From positions 1 to 10,345 of the forward strand of contig QHZX01000348.1 of the NCBI GenBank assembly GCA_003224835.1: a DNA stretch of 10,345 bases, written 5' to 3'. This DNA comes from Acidobacteriota bacterium (lineage in GTDB: Bacteria; Acidobacteriota; Terriglobia; Terriglobales; Acidobacteriaceae). The position numbers were made by a program, and so were the translations under genes. Below are positions 1-5,969 of the stretch, piece after piece. Under the pieces are notes generated by a model, which did not search any database, was not told where the DNA came from, and was given only the letters and a program-made list of their open reading frames with translations. The first letter of the stretch is position 1. Each line of letters opens with the position of its first letter.

Positions 1-96
1 ATCTTTTTCTTTGGCGAATACTTGTGTCGCTTGCTCCTGCGCTCCGAATAAGGCGAGCGCAATCGTAAATCCCAATATTGACCGGTAGAACTTCAC
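1..96 (-). CDS. Exported protein, N-terminal fragment (runs off left edge)
   Basis: Thirty-two codons of an open frame start with GTG at 96-94 and continue through the left edge. The encoded start is a typical signal peptide: MKFYRS followed by a hydrophobic stretch (ILGFTIALALFGA) and then a polar region ending KEKD. An AGGAG Shine-Dalgarno element lies 7 bases upstream of the GTG. The GTG overlaps the TGA stop of shikimate kinase in the arrangement GTGA, so translation is probably coupled and the gene is very likely the next member of the same operon. The mature protein lies outside the window, so its function cannot be told. Confidence rests on the signal peptide, ribosome binding site and 4-base overlap. 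Confidence 0.72.
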   Translation of the reverse strand, partial: MKFYRSILGFTIALALFGAQEQATQVFAKEKD

Positions 97-686
97 TTCG
101 ACGCTCCTGAATTTGCATCCAGGCCAAGCCTGGAAATAATTTCATCGACAATAGAGGCAATTTCTCGTCCCGCAGTTTGAATGCAATACGCGGCATTCAT
201 ATATGCGGGCCGGCGCTGCTCGTAAAGAGCAGAAAAGCAATCGTGGTCGCTCAACAACGGGCGAACCACGCCGGACTCCTCACAACGGCGAAACAGCTCT
301 TCTGCGGGAGCATCGAGAAACACCGCCGGAATTTCATTTTCGCGCAGAAGCCGCTGGTTTGTATTGTCGATGAATGCTCCCCCACCTAACGAAAGTACTG
401 CCCCGCCGGCCTGGGAAGGACGAATGGCTTGCTGCAACAGCTGCTGTTCGAGGTCACGAAAGGCGACTTCTCCGTCTTGCTGGAATATCTCTGGAATGGT
501 GCGGCCGCCCCGCTTCACGATGAGATCATCAAGATCCACAAAGCGCCAGCCCAGTTTGGCGGCCAAAGCCTGGCCGATAGTTGTCTTGCCCGCACCCATA
601 AAACCGACGAGAGATACTGCGGATGGGAGATGAGGTGGCGTACGCGGCCTGGTAGACGAAGGCAGTTCATCCGTCATTTGCGGCAT
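93..686 (-). CDS. aroK: Shikimate kinase
   Basis: Phosphorylates shikimate at the 3-hydroxyl with ATP, the fifth step of the cytoplasmic chorismate pathway to aromatic amino acids. Visible motifs, in order: Walker A GFMGAGKTT (residues 28-36), the shikimate-binding DLDD (51-54), FRDLE with the conserved Arg at 77, the glycine-rich GGG (101-103) that contacts shikimate, the lid motif RPLL (142-145) and the adenine-side R-x3-Y (158-162). At 197 residues it is slightly longer than the usual ~170, because of a Pro/Thr-rich N-terminal extension of about 20 residues. The ATG at 686 has AAGAAGG four bases upstream; an ATG three codons later is an alternative. It lies 20 bases after the DUF4097 gene and overlaps the next gene by 4 bases, so it appears to be co-transcribed with the sigma/anti-sigma cassette. 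Cluster membership is certain; the specific name aroK (versus aroL) follows from family convention. Confidence 0.96.
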   Translation of the reverse strand: MPQMTDELPSSTRPRTPPHLPSAVSLVGFMGAGKTTIGQALAAKLGWRFVDLDDLIVKRGGRTIPEIFQQDGEVAFRDLEQQLLQQAIRPSQAGGAVLSLGGGAFIDNTNQRLLRENEIPAVFLDAPAEELFRRCEESGVVRPLLSDHDCFSALYEQRRPAYMNAAYCIQTAGREIASIVDEIISRLGLDANSGASK

Positions 687-706
687 TCAGCCTTCTTGAA
701 GCTGGA

Positions 707-1558
707 TTAGTTCTGGCGTTTCTTTAGCCGGATTTTACCACTGAAGGAAAACAGCCTTACTGAGGAGGCAGCCTTTCCGAGAGTTCCGGAAAGCGAATTC
801 GCGCCGCGGACTAGAAATGGTGCGTGCTTTGGCTCGAGAGAAAAGTCGCTTTGCACAATGCCGTTGGTTGAACGAGCGAGCACATCAATCGAGGCATAAG
901 CGGGGGCGACCGCTTCAATGTTTCCGGTATGGCTGGTGAAAGCGTATTCGCCTTCGCCGGCAAAGTCGCCTTGGTATTCGATCTTGCCGGTATTTGAGTT
1001 CACGGCAACCGTGCTGCCGGTCACTGCGCTCATGACTATGTCACCGCTAACGGACATAACTTCAACGTCACCATGTACATTGCTGAGGCTTACCGGACCA
1101 GTTAACGTTCGCAAACGAACGTGCCCGCCGCTGCAATCCACAACTTCGATGGCGCCACTGTTGCCGACGACGGTGAGATCGCCCTGCAATTTTTCAGCAT
1201 GGATGCGCCCGTTATCAGAATGCAAAGTAAGGTTCGCATCAGGTGGCACTAAAATTTCGTACTCCACAATACCGCTGGAGGCGTCGCCACCGGGAAGAAG
1301 ATGGGAGACGATGTCCACGCGATTGCGGCTTTTGCTTTGGTCCAACTCTACCTTGTCAGAATGGAGAATGGCGGTAACGCTTATTTCGTGTGCGGCGCCG
1401 GCCTTTACGACCACCGGACCGTAAGGATTGTTAATTGAAATGGTTGGATGTTTGCCGACTTTGAAATGCAAGTCCTTACGAATGTTCTCCGCGCAAAGGG
1501 ACGCGCCGGCGAGCATCATTACGGTCACGACGGTTGCAGCACATCTACCCGAGGACAT
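707..1558 (-). CDS. Secreted DUF4097-type beta-helix (adhesin-like) protein
   Basis: A 283-residue exported protein. The start chosen is the ATG at 1558, which has GGGAGAG six bases upstream and begins a signal peptide (about residues 1-23, MSSGRC then a hydrophobic core, cleavage near SLCA). A longer reading from 1585 overlaps the preceding gene and lacks such a site. Residues ~110-220 form short repeats with Gly at 117, 126, 135, 144/145, 154, 163, 172, 181 and 191, in blocks such as SGAIEV, TGPVSL, HGDVEV and SGDIVM. This is the pattern of the DUF4097 (DUF4098/LiaI-like adhesin) family, which is predicted to fold as a beta-helix. In many bacteria, including acidobacteria, these proteins follow an ECF sigma factor and a zf-HC2 anti-sigma factor, as here. 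The molecular role is not established; a sensor or surface-binding function at the envelope is an inference. Confidence 0.86.
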   Translation of the reverse strand: MSSGRCAATVVTVMMLAGASLCAENIRKDLHFKVGKHPTISINNPYGPVVVKAGAAHEISVTAILHSDKVELDQSKSRNRVDIVSHLLPGGDASSGIVEYEILVPPDANLTLHSDNGRIHAEKLQGDLTVVGNSGAIEVVDCSGGHVRLRTLTGPVSLSNVHGDVEVMSVSGDIVMSAVTGSTVAVNSNTGKIEYQGDFAGEGEYAFTSHTGNIEAVAPAYASIDVLARSTNGIVQSDFSLEPKHAPFLVRGANSLSGTLGKAASSVRLFSFSGKIRLKKRQN

Positions 1559-1562
1559 GATT

Positions 1563-1569
1563 CTCTCCC
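1563..1569 (-). promoter_or_regulatory. Shine-Dalgarno site deciding the DUF4097 start
   Basis: GGGAGAG on the minus strand lies just after the anti-sigma TAA stop and four bases before the ATG at 1558. It places the translation start there and not at the upstream in-frame ATG at 1585, which sits inside the anti-sigma gene. Confidence 0.7.
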
Positions 1570-1571
1570 AA

Positions 1572-2201
1572 TTACTGCCCGTCATTGCTTTGATCCAAAG
1601 CCAGGCGATAAACCATCTGCTTCTGCTCGTATGCGTTCATCAGCATTTGCTGCGAATAAATATCATTGGGATCGTTTCTCACCGCTTCCTGTGCGTCCCG
1701 AATGAAGGCATTAGCTTGATCCAAGTCATTCCGGTAGGCCACCGCCTGCGCCGGGGGGCGTGAGGCAACCGTCTTTAGGATGTCCCTGTCTTCAGCGGAA
1801 ACTGCAGGCGCTCGTGAACTCTTGGGAACGCTGACTTTCGCAACCGGCTGGGTGTCGCCGATTTTCGCTGGATGATAGAGCTTAATTCCGGCGGCGATCG
1901 CCAAGGCTGCGGCAACTGGCACTAGCCAAGCAGTCCGCCAACGCCGGAAAAAGTCAGGCAGCAAAGGGCGCGCCGCACTGCGGATCAACCCCTCTCTGCG
2001 CAATTGCGCTTCAAGGGCACTCCAAACTTTAGGGGCGGGATCATCCAACTCTCGCAGGGAGACAGCTTCAGCCGAGATCAGGGTCAAATCCGCAAGAAGA
2101 CCGGAGCACGCGGAGCACGAATTCACATGAGCCTGCTGCTCGGAGCTGCGAGCACCTTCCAGATAATCTGACAGGGCGTTTTCAAACTGCAGGCAGTTCA
2201 T
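1572..2201 (-). CDS. Zinc-finger (zf-HC2) anti-sigma factor, single-pass membrane protein
   Basis: A 209-residue membrane-anchored regulator that most likely binds and silences the ECF sigma factor encoded directly upstream. The N-terminus carries the zinc-binding anti-sigma signature: Cys3, then His25-x3-Cys29-x2-Cys32 (HVNSCSAC). After a cytoplasmic linker comes one transmembrane helix at about residues 91-106 (AWLVPVAAALAIAAG). A periplasmic domain of about 100 residues follows; its last third looks helical and rich in Gln, Asn and Asp (EAVRNDPNDIYSQQMLMNAY), with no recognised fold. The start at 2201 is preferred because GGGGAGAGG precedes it and the zf-HC2 domain usually begins at the Met. 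An ATG at 2240 would add 13 unconserved-looking residues and overlap the sigma stop as ATGA. It is 13 bases upstream of the DUF4097 gene. The release signal is unknown. Confidence 0.9.
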   Translation of the reverse strand: MNCLQFENALSDYLEGARSSEQQAHVNSCSACSGLLADLTLISAEAVSLRELDDPAPKVWSALEAQLRREGLIRSAARPLLPDFFRRWRTAWLVPVAAALAIAAGIKLYHPAKIGDTQPVAKVSVPKSSRAPAVSAEDRDILKTVASRPPAQAVAYRNDLDQANAFIRDAQEAVRNDPNDIYSQQMLMNAYEQKQMVYRLALDQSNDGQ

Positions 2202-2205
2202 AGGG

Positions 2206-2214
2206 CCTCTCCCC
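2206..2214 (-). promoter_or_regulatory. Shine-Dalgarno site favouring the inner anti-sigma start
   Basis: GGGGAGAGG on the minus strand sits four bases before the ATG at 2201. The competing ATG at 2240 also has a purine run (GGAAGAGGAG) directly against it, so both starts could be used, but this site is better spaced. Confidence 0.55.
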
Positions 2215-2236
2215 GAACCATGCGCCTCTTGATTAA

Positions 2237-2845
2237 TCATCTCCTCTTCCCGGCCTTTTCGGCTCTGTTCACTCGAAGGAGATCGCGTAATTTTATGCGT
2301 GCCTTGTGCAATTGCGACTTGCTATTGCCAATCGAGCAGCCGACCATTGTGGCAATTTCATTGTGCTCGTAGCCCTCGACGTCGTGCAGTACAAAGATCG
2401 TACGATAACCGGGAGGTAGTTCGTCAACCGCTCTTTGCAACTGTAGCCGGTCAATTGATCCAGCCAGGCGCTCATCAGGAGCGCCCAGCTCTTTTCGGAT
2501 CGTGCCCTCTTCTTCGCCTTCGGTGGTCTCTTCAATTGGAACCACCGGCAAGTTTTTCTTTCGCAGTTGCATCAAGACGACGTTTACCGCCATGCGATGC
2601 AACCAGGTCGAAAATGCCGATTCCCCGCGAAACGTTCCGATCTTGCGAAACAACTGCAGAAAGGCTTCCTGCGTCAGGTCCTCTGCAGAAGCGGTGTTGC
2701 CCGTCATCCGCAGGCACAACGAATAGACACGACGCTTGTGGAGGTGGTAGAGGAAGTCGAAAGCCTCTGCATCCCCCTGCTTTGCTTTCTCTATAGCCTC
2801 TGGCTCAGAGAGCTTGGCGCTCTTCGATCGTTTCGCGTCCGTCAA
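2237..2845 (-). CDS. ECF-family RNA polymerase sigma factor (RpoE-like)
   Basis: A 202-residue group IV sigma factor that would direct RNA polymerase to stress-type promoters, including probably its own. Region 2 spans about residues 23-92, with the core-binding segment AEDLTQEAFLQLF (54-66) and the -10 recognition helix FSTWLHRMAVNV (78-89). An acidic linker (EETTEGEEEG) separates it from region 4 at about 134-190, which has LPPGYRTIFVLHDVEGY and the helix-turn-helix HNEIATMVGCSIGNSKSQLH ending in KARIKLRDLL. The start is TTG at 2845-2843, preceded by AAAAGG; no ATG or GTG lies in frame between it and an upstream TAA, and the next Met is inside region 2. The stop overlaps the outer ATG of the anti-sigma gene (ATGA). 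The adjacent anti-sigma factor indicates regulation by membrane-tethered sequestration. Confidence 0.94.
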   Translation of the reverse strand: MTDAKRSKSAKLSEPEAIEKAKQGDAEAFDFLYHLHKRRVYSLCLRMTGNTASAEDLTQEAFLQLFRKIGTFRGESAFSTWLHRMAVNVVLMQLRKKNLPVVPIEETTEGEEEGTIRKELGAPDERLAGSIDRLQLQRAVDELPPGYRTIFVLHDVEGYEHNEIATMVGCSIGNSKSQLHKARIKLRDLLRVNRAEKAGKRR

Positions 2846-2960
2846 CTTGCCTTTTCCGGCCGCAGTAGGTGTGATGCGGCATAAAGTTCTTTTCGTTGTA
2901 CTGCTTGCGGCGGGGCAGCAGGCTAAAAGTTACCACGGTAGGGAGCCTAAAGTGTAAGAG

Positions 2961-2979
2961 AGGCGAGGTCAACTCGCCT
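2961..2979. terminator. Hairpin between transporter and sigma gene, possible terminator
   Basis: A perfect 7-bp stem (AGGCGAG / CTCGCCT) with a 5-base loop sits 17 bases after the transporter stop codon. The run of five T falls on the plus-strand side (AGTTTTT), whereas both flanking genes are read on the minus strand and there the hairpin is followed by CTCTTACAC, without a U-tract. It may still end the transporter transcript, act as an RNA-processing barrier, or stop antisense transcription into the transporter gene. Confidence 0.45.
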
Positions 2980-2996
2980 AGTTTTTATGTTTGGAA

Positions 2997-4481
2997 TTAC
3001 GAGACTCCCGACATCAGCCGCTTTGTGGGTTTTATGAGCAAAGCGAGAACCACCGCAGCCAATACCGGAACAACTCCGCTGATACCGAACAACTTTGGCA
3101 ACGGCATTGACTCAAAAAGCGAACCGGCCCGTCCAGCTAGCCAGTTCCCGATACTCAATGACAGAAACCAAACTCCCATCACGAACCCTGCCGCTCTGGC
3201 CGGCGCGAGCTTGGTCATGGCGCTGAGTCCTACCGGGCTCAGGCACATCTCTCCGACTACGCTTAGAAAGTAAGCAAAATTTAACCAGTTTGGGGAAACG
3301 CCGGTGTGTGCTGCCGGCGGGACGAGCACAAGAAAACTCAAGCCGACGAATAGCAAACCAACCGAAAACTTGGCGGGGCTGGATGGCTCGCGTTTTCCCA
3401 ATCTAACCCACAGCCATGCAAACAGCGGAGCCAGCATGAGGACAAACAGTGGCTGGATCCACTGAAACCAACTTGCAGGGAATTGATAGCCCAGAACATG
3501 TCGATTCGTATTCCGCTCCGCGAACAAATTGAGGGAGGAGCCAGCTTGCTCATATGCTCCCCAAAAAACGCACGAAGCGATGAAGAGCACCAGAATCGCA
3601 GCGGCCCGTTTTCGTTCAGTCGTAGACCATCCTTTGGTCAGGATCATCCAGGCAAACACGGCAATTGCTATTGCGAGCAAAACCCAGCCCAAGGCATTGG
3701 AAACTGATACCGCGGTAATGTGGATGGTCCCTCTGGAATTCAGCGCGGCGAGCACAACAAACGCGAGGACTCCCGCGCCGGCAAGGAAGCCGGCATTACG
3801 TTTTTGGCTGCGATCTTTTTCCGGACTTGCAGATCGAGTGGGATGACGGCCGGCTTCGCCGAGGTATTTGCTCGTAATCAGATATTGCACGACGCCTATC
3901 AACATTCCGATTGCGGACGTCGCAAAGCCGAGCCGCCAATTCACCTTTTCGCCTACCCAGCCGACGATCAACGGCGAAAAAGCTCCCAGGTTGATGCCCA
4001 TGTAGAAGATTGAGAAGCCGGCATCCCGGCGCTTATCATTCGGGCCGTAAAGTTGTCCGACAATCGTGCTCACGTTTGGCTTCAACAGACCTGTCCCGAA
4101 GATGAGCAGAGCTAGACCGCTGTAAAACGCCGCTAAGCTAGGGGAAGCCAGGCATAAATTTCCGGCCGCGATCAGGATGCCTCCGAAGAGTACCGCCCGT
4201 TGTTGCCCAATGATGCGATCGGCCACCCAACCGCCCGGCAAGCTCAGCAAATACACCATCGCGGTGTAAAAACCGTAGATTGCTCCCGATTTCATCACCG
4301 AGAAGTTCATGCCCCCCGTCTGGAGGCCCGCGGTCATATAGAGAATGAGAAGAGCGCGCGTTCCGTAGTAGCTATAGCGCTCCCACATTTCGGTGAAAAA
4401 AAGCGTAGCGAGGCCGCGGGGATGGCCGAAAAAGCTAGTATCCGAATGTTCGGGCGGAGCGTTTACCAGCGCTTGTTCCAT
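2997..4481 (-). CDS. POT/PTR2-family proton-coupled oligopeptide transporter
   Basis: A 494-residue inner-membrane major-facilitator protein that imports di- and tripeptides with protons. The POT signature ExxER on helix 1 is present (TEMWERYSYYG; Glu31, Glu34, Arg35). It is followed by the MFS loop motif GGWVADRIIGQQR (83-95), the conserved helix-4 lysine in GLLKPNVS (Lys134), and the second PTR2 signature FSIFYMGINLGAF (156-168). The helix-7 segment GAYEQAGSSLNLFAER carries the conserved substrate-site Glu. About 12-14 hydrophobic helices are visible, with a charged cytoplasmic loop near residues 206-232. Length is normal for bacterial DtpT/PepT proteins. The ATG at 4481 has only a weak GGA seven bases upstream. 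It stands alone, divergent from the next plus-strand gene. Exact substrate preference cannot be read from the sequence; some family members carry nitrate or other solutes. Confidence 0.94.
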   Translation of the reverse strand: MEQALVNAPPEHSDTSFFGHPRGLATLFFTEMWERYSYYGTRALLILYMTAGLQTGGMNFSVMKSGAIYGFYTAMVYLLSLPGGWVADRIIGQQRAVLFGGILIAAGNLCLASPSLAAFYSGLALLIFGTGLLKPNVSTIVGQLYGPNDKRRDAGFSIFYMGINLGAFSPLIVGWVGEKVNWRLGFATSAIGMLIGVVQYLITSKYLGEAGRHPTRSASPEKDRSQKRNAGFLAGAGVLAFVVLAALNSRGTIHITAVSVSNALGWVLLAIAIAVFAWMILTKGWSTTERKRAAAILVLFIASCVFWGAYEQAGSSLNLFAERNTNRHVLGYQFPASWFQWIQPLFVLMLAPLFAWLWVRLGKREPSSPAKFSVGLLFVGLSFLVLVPPAAHTGVSPNWLNFAYFLSVVGEMCLSPVGLSAMTKLAPARAAGFVMGVWFLSLSIGNWLAGRAGSLFESMPLPKLFGISGVVPVLAAVVLALLIKPTKRLMSGVS

Positions 4482-4681
4482 TCAGGAATCCGTCTGGTGG
4501 AAGATATCAGAGATGCGAGACCGGCGCACGCAATCGCGTTTGTAAAAGGTTTACGCAACCTAGCGTATAGGGATTTACCGATTACGGAAGGGAATCGGAC
4601 GAAGGCAATCTTCTGATGAAGCCACCTATTAGCCAGAATGGTTGATGCCGTGAAACCACGGACCGAATTGGAGATTCAAAA
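4482..4681. promoter_or_regulatory. Divergent intergenic region (transporter / small secreted protein)
   Basis: These 200 non-coding bases must hold the promoters for both flanking genes. No box pair with convincing -35/-10 spacing stands out on either strand. A small hairpin CCGTG-AAAC-CACGG lies at 4648-4661, and GGAG eight bases before the ATG at 4682 is the ribosome binding site of the plus-strand gene. No open frame with a plausible start and ribosome site was seen. Confidence 0.4.
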
Positions 4682-5116
4682 ATGCGCTGTAACTACTTGC
4701 TGGTGATTGTATTGTTAGCGACTGTCGCTTACGCGAAAGAGCCGAAGCACTACCAGAGCGGCAGGCTGATGAAAATGGAATCCGTTAAATGCGGAACAGA
4801 CGAGAAGAACGGCAAGAGTTTAGCGGGCGAGATGATCGGGACAGACTCTTCGCACATGAAGACCCGTGAGCTGCTTTGCCAACAGTACATACTTGAAACC
4901 GATAAGCTGGTGTACACGGTCCAGCCAAAAGATGACAAACATCCGGCCCTCCTGCCCGTCGGCGAGACAGCCCAGTTCCGCTTAGAGAAAGACAAAATGT
5001 TATTGCGCGTCGAGGACATGGACAACAAAGAACGCGAATACATTGTGATCTCGATGGTGCCTAACAATTCGGCGGAAACAACTCACAGCGCCCGCGACTC
5101 GGGTCCGGCAAAATAG
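4682..5116 (+). CDS. Small secreted protein of unknown function
   Basis: A 144-residue protein with a clear signal peptide: MRCNYLLVIVLLATVAYA, probable cleavage after Ala18. The mature part is about 126 residues, hydrophilic and Lys/Glu/Asp-rich. It has two cysteines (Cys37 and Cys66) that could form a disulfide, and segments such as HYQSGRLMKMESVKCG, LLCQQYILETDKLVYTV and FRLEKDKMLLRVEDMDNKER that alternate like beta strands. The ATG is preceded by GGAG at 8 bases. I believe similar small exported proteins are common in acidobacterial genomes, but no named domain is recognised and no function is offered. It is divergent from the peptide transporter and is followed by 210 non-coding bases, so it is probably a single-gene unit. 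Confidence 0.82.
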   Translation: MRCNYLLVIVLLATVAYAKEPKHYQSGRLMKMESVKCGTDEKNGKSLAGEMIGTDSSHMKTRELLCQQYILETDKLVYTVQPKDDKHPALLPVGETAQFRLEKDKMLLRVEDMDNKEREYIVISMVPNNSAETTHSARDSGPAK

Positions 5117-5326
5117 CCACGTTTCCTCGCGGCTCACGATAACAAGCCTTTGCTTTAGATTCGCCCTTAGAAAACGCCTACCCGCAATCATCTAAGGTAT
5201 CGGCGCAGGTGCAAAGCCCAACCGCTCCCAACTGCGTCGCATCCAACTTTCAACCTGCTGCCCTGTGAAAGCTGGGGAAAGGCGCGAGCAGAAATACTAA
5301 TTTCGAGAACAAGGAGAGGGTATTCG
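5117..5326 (+). promoter_or_regulatory. Leader region of the beta-barrel gene with possible hairpins
   Basis: A 210-base non-coding stretch. It holds two possible stem-loops: CCTTAGA (5165-5171) with TCTAAGG (5191-5197), and CTTTCA (5247-5252) with TGAAAG (5266-5271). Neither is followed by a T-run. A TACTAAT sequence at 5295-5301 could be a -10 box, but no good -35 accompanies it. A strong ribosome binding site, AAGGAGAGGG at 5311-5320, precedes the ATG by six bases. Confidence 0.35.
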
Positions 5327-5923
5327 ATGAAAAAGATCATGTGGATGGCGATGTTAGGGCTGATGATCGCAGCTCCTTCATGGCTCGCGGCGCAGGAAGT
5401 TGGCGATTACAACCACGGTAGCGTAGGGATTTTCGCGGACTATTTCCGCTTCTCGCCTGGTTCTAGCACGACAAACTTTGTCGGGTTTGGCGCCCGGGCT
5501 GGTTTCCATGTAAGCAGTCACGTTGCGCTCGAAGGCGAAATGAACTACGACTTCGAACGTAATTTCACGACCATTTGCAACAACTGTGCGAGCACCAGTT
5601 TCAGCACCACTCGGGTGCGGCCCCTGACTGGACTCTTCGGACCGAAGTTTGAAACTCCGGGACCATTCAAGTTTTTTGTTACCGGAAAACTTGGCTTTTT
5701 AAACTTCACCACGAGTTCGGCTGCGGTTACACCGGGGACGGTTGGAAGTGCGATTAGCAGCGTAGGCGGAAGGGGTACGCATTTCGCGATGTATCCAGGA
5801 GCAGGTTTCGAAGGTTTCTGGGGACCAATTGGGCTTCGTCTCGAAGCTGGAGACGAGGTGTACATCAGCAACGGGACGTTTAACAATTTGAGGGTGACGT
5901 TCGGACCGCAGTTCCGGTTCTAA
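5327..5923 (+). CDS. Outer-membrane beta-barrel protein (OmpA/OmpX-like porin fold)
   Basis: A 198-residue outer-membrane protein. A signal peptide spans residues 1-22 (MKKIMWMAMLGLMIAAPSWLAA, cleavage before QEV). The mature chain alternates hydrophobic and polar residues in strand-like blocks (GSVGIFADYFRF, NFVGFGARAGFHV, HVALEGEMNYDF, FKFFVTGKLGFLNF, IGLRLEAGDEVYI) and ends LRVTFGPQFRF, with the C-terminal Phe needed for barrel-assembly machinery recognition. The size suits an eight-stranded barrel. A Cys84-Asn-Asn-Cys87 pair falls between strand blocks, probably in a surface loop, which is unusual for such proteins. Start choice is firm: AAGGAGAGGG lies six bases upstream. Transcription ends at the hairpin just downstream. 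The family is broad (outer-membrane protein beta-barrel domain), so a specific role as porin, adhesin or stability factor cannot be assigned. Confidence 0.87.
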   Translation: MKKIMWMAMLGLMIAAPSWLAAQEVGDYNHGSVGIFADYFRFSPGSSTTNFVGFGARAGFHVSSHVALEGEMNYDFERNFTTICNNCASTSFSTTRVRPLTGLFGPKFETPGPFKFFVTGKLGFLNFTTSSAAVTPGTVGSAISSVGGRGTHFAMYPGAGFEGFWGPIGLRLEAGDEVYISNGTFNNLRVTFGPQFRF

Positions 5924-5940
5924 CTTCTCTCAATGTCCAA

Positions 5941-5969
5941 AAAGGCAGCCCGGGAGGGCTGCTTTTTTT
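5941..5969. terminator. Bidirectional intrinsic terminator between convergent genes
   Basis: A perfect 7-bp stem GCAGCCC (5945-5951) and GGGCTGC (5956-5962) with loop GGGA, flanked by an A-run on the left and seven T on the right. On the plus strand it ends the beta-barrel gene transcript, 21 bases after its stop. On the minus strand the same stem is followed by CTTTTT and serves the kinase gene; the T/A tract touches the kinase TAA stop at 5970-5968. Confidence 0.93.

Noticed and set aside
918..1424. Open frame of 168 codons on the plus strand opposite the DUF4097 gene
   Set aside because: It is fully antisense to a gene with a clear signal peptide, ribosome site and family pattern; its product is low-complexity (Thr, Ser, Pro, Leu) with no recognisable domain.
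2299..2796. Open frame of 165 codons on the plus strand opposite the sigma factor gene
   Set aside because: It mirrors a well-supported ECF sigma gene, is rich in Arg, Ser, Pro and Cys, and shows no domain or operon context.
2846..2940. Possible ECF-type promoter upstream of the sigma gene (GAACTTT or GTAACTTTT boxes)
   Set aside because: Either box could be a -35, but neither has a convincing -10 at 15-17 bases, so an autoregulated promoter could not be supported by eye.
4200..4616. Open frame of 138 codons on the plus strand opposite the transporter start
   Set aside because: It covers the antisense of conserved transporter helices and the intergenic region, without a ribosome site or plausible protein pattern.
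4648..4661. Hairpin CCGTG-AAAC-CACGG as a terminator or riboswitch
   Set aside because: Only five base pairs, no T-run and no larger conserved fold; probably chance within a promoter region.
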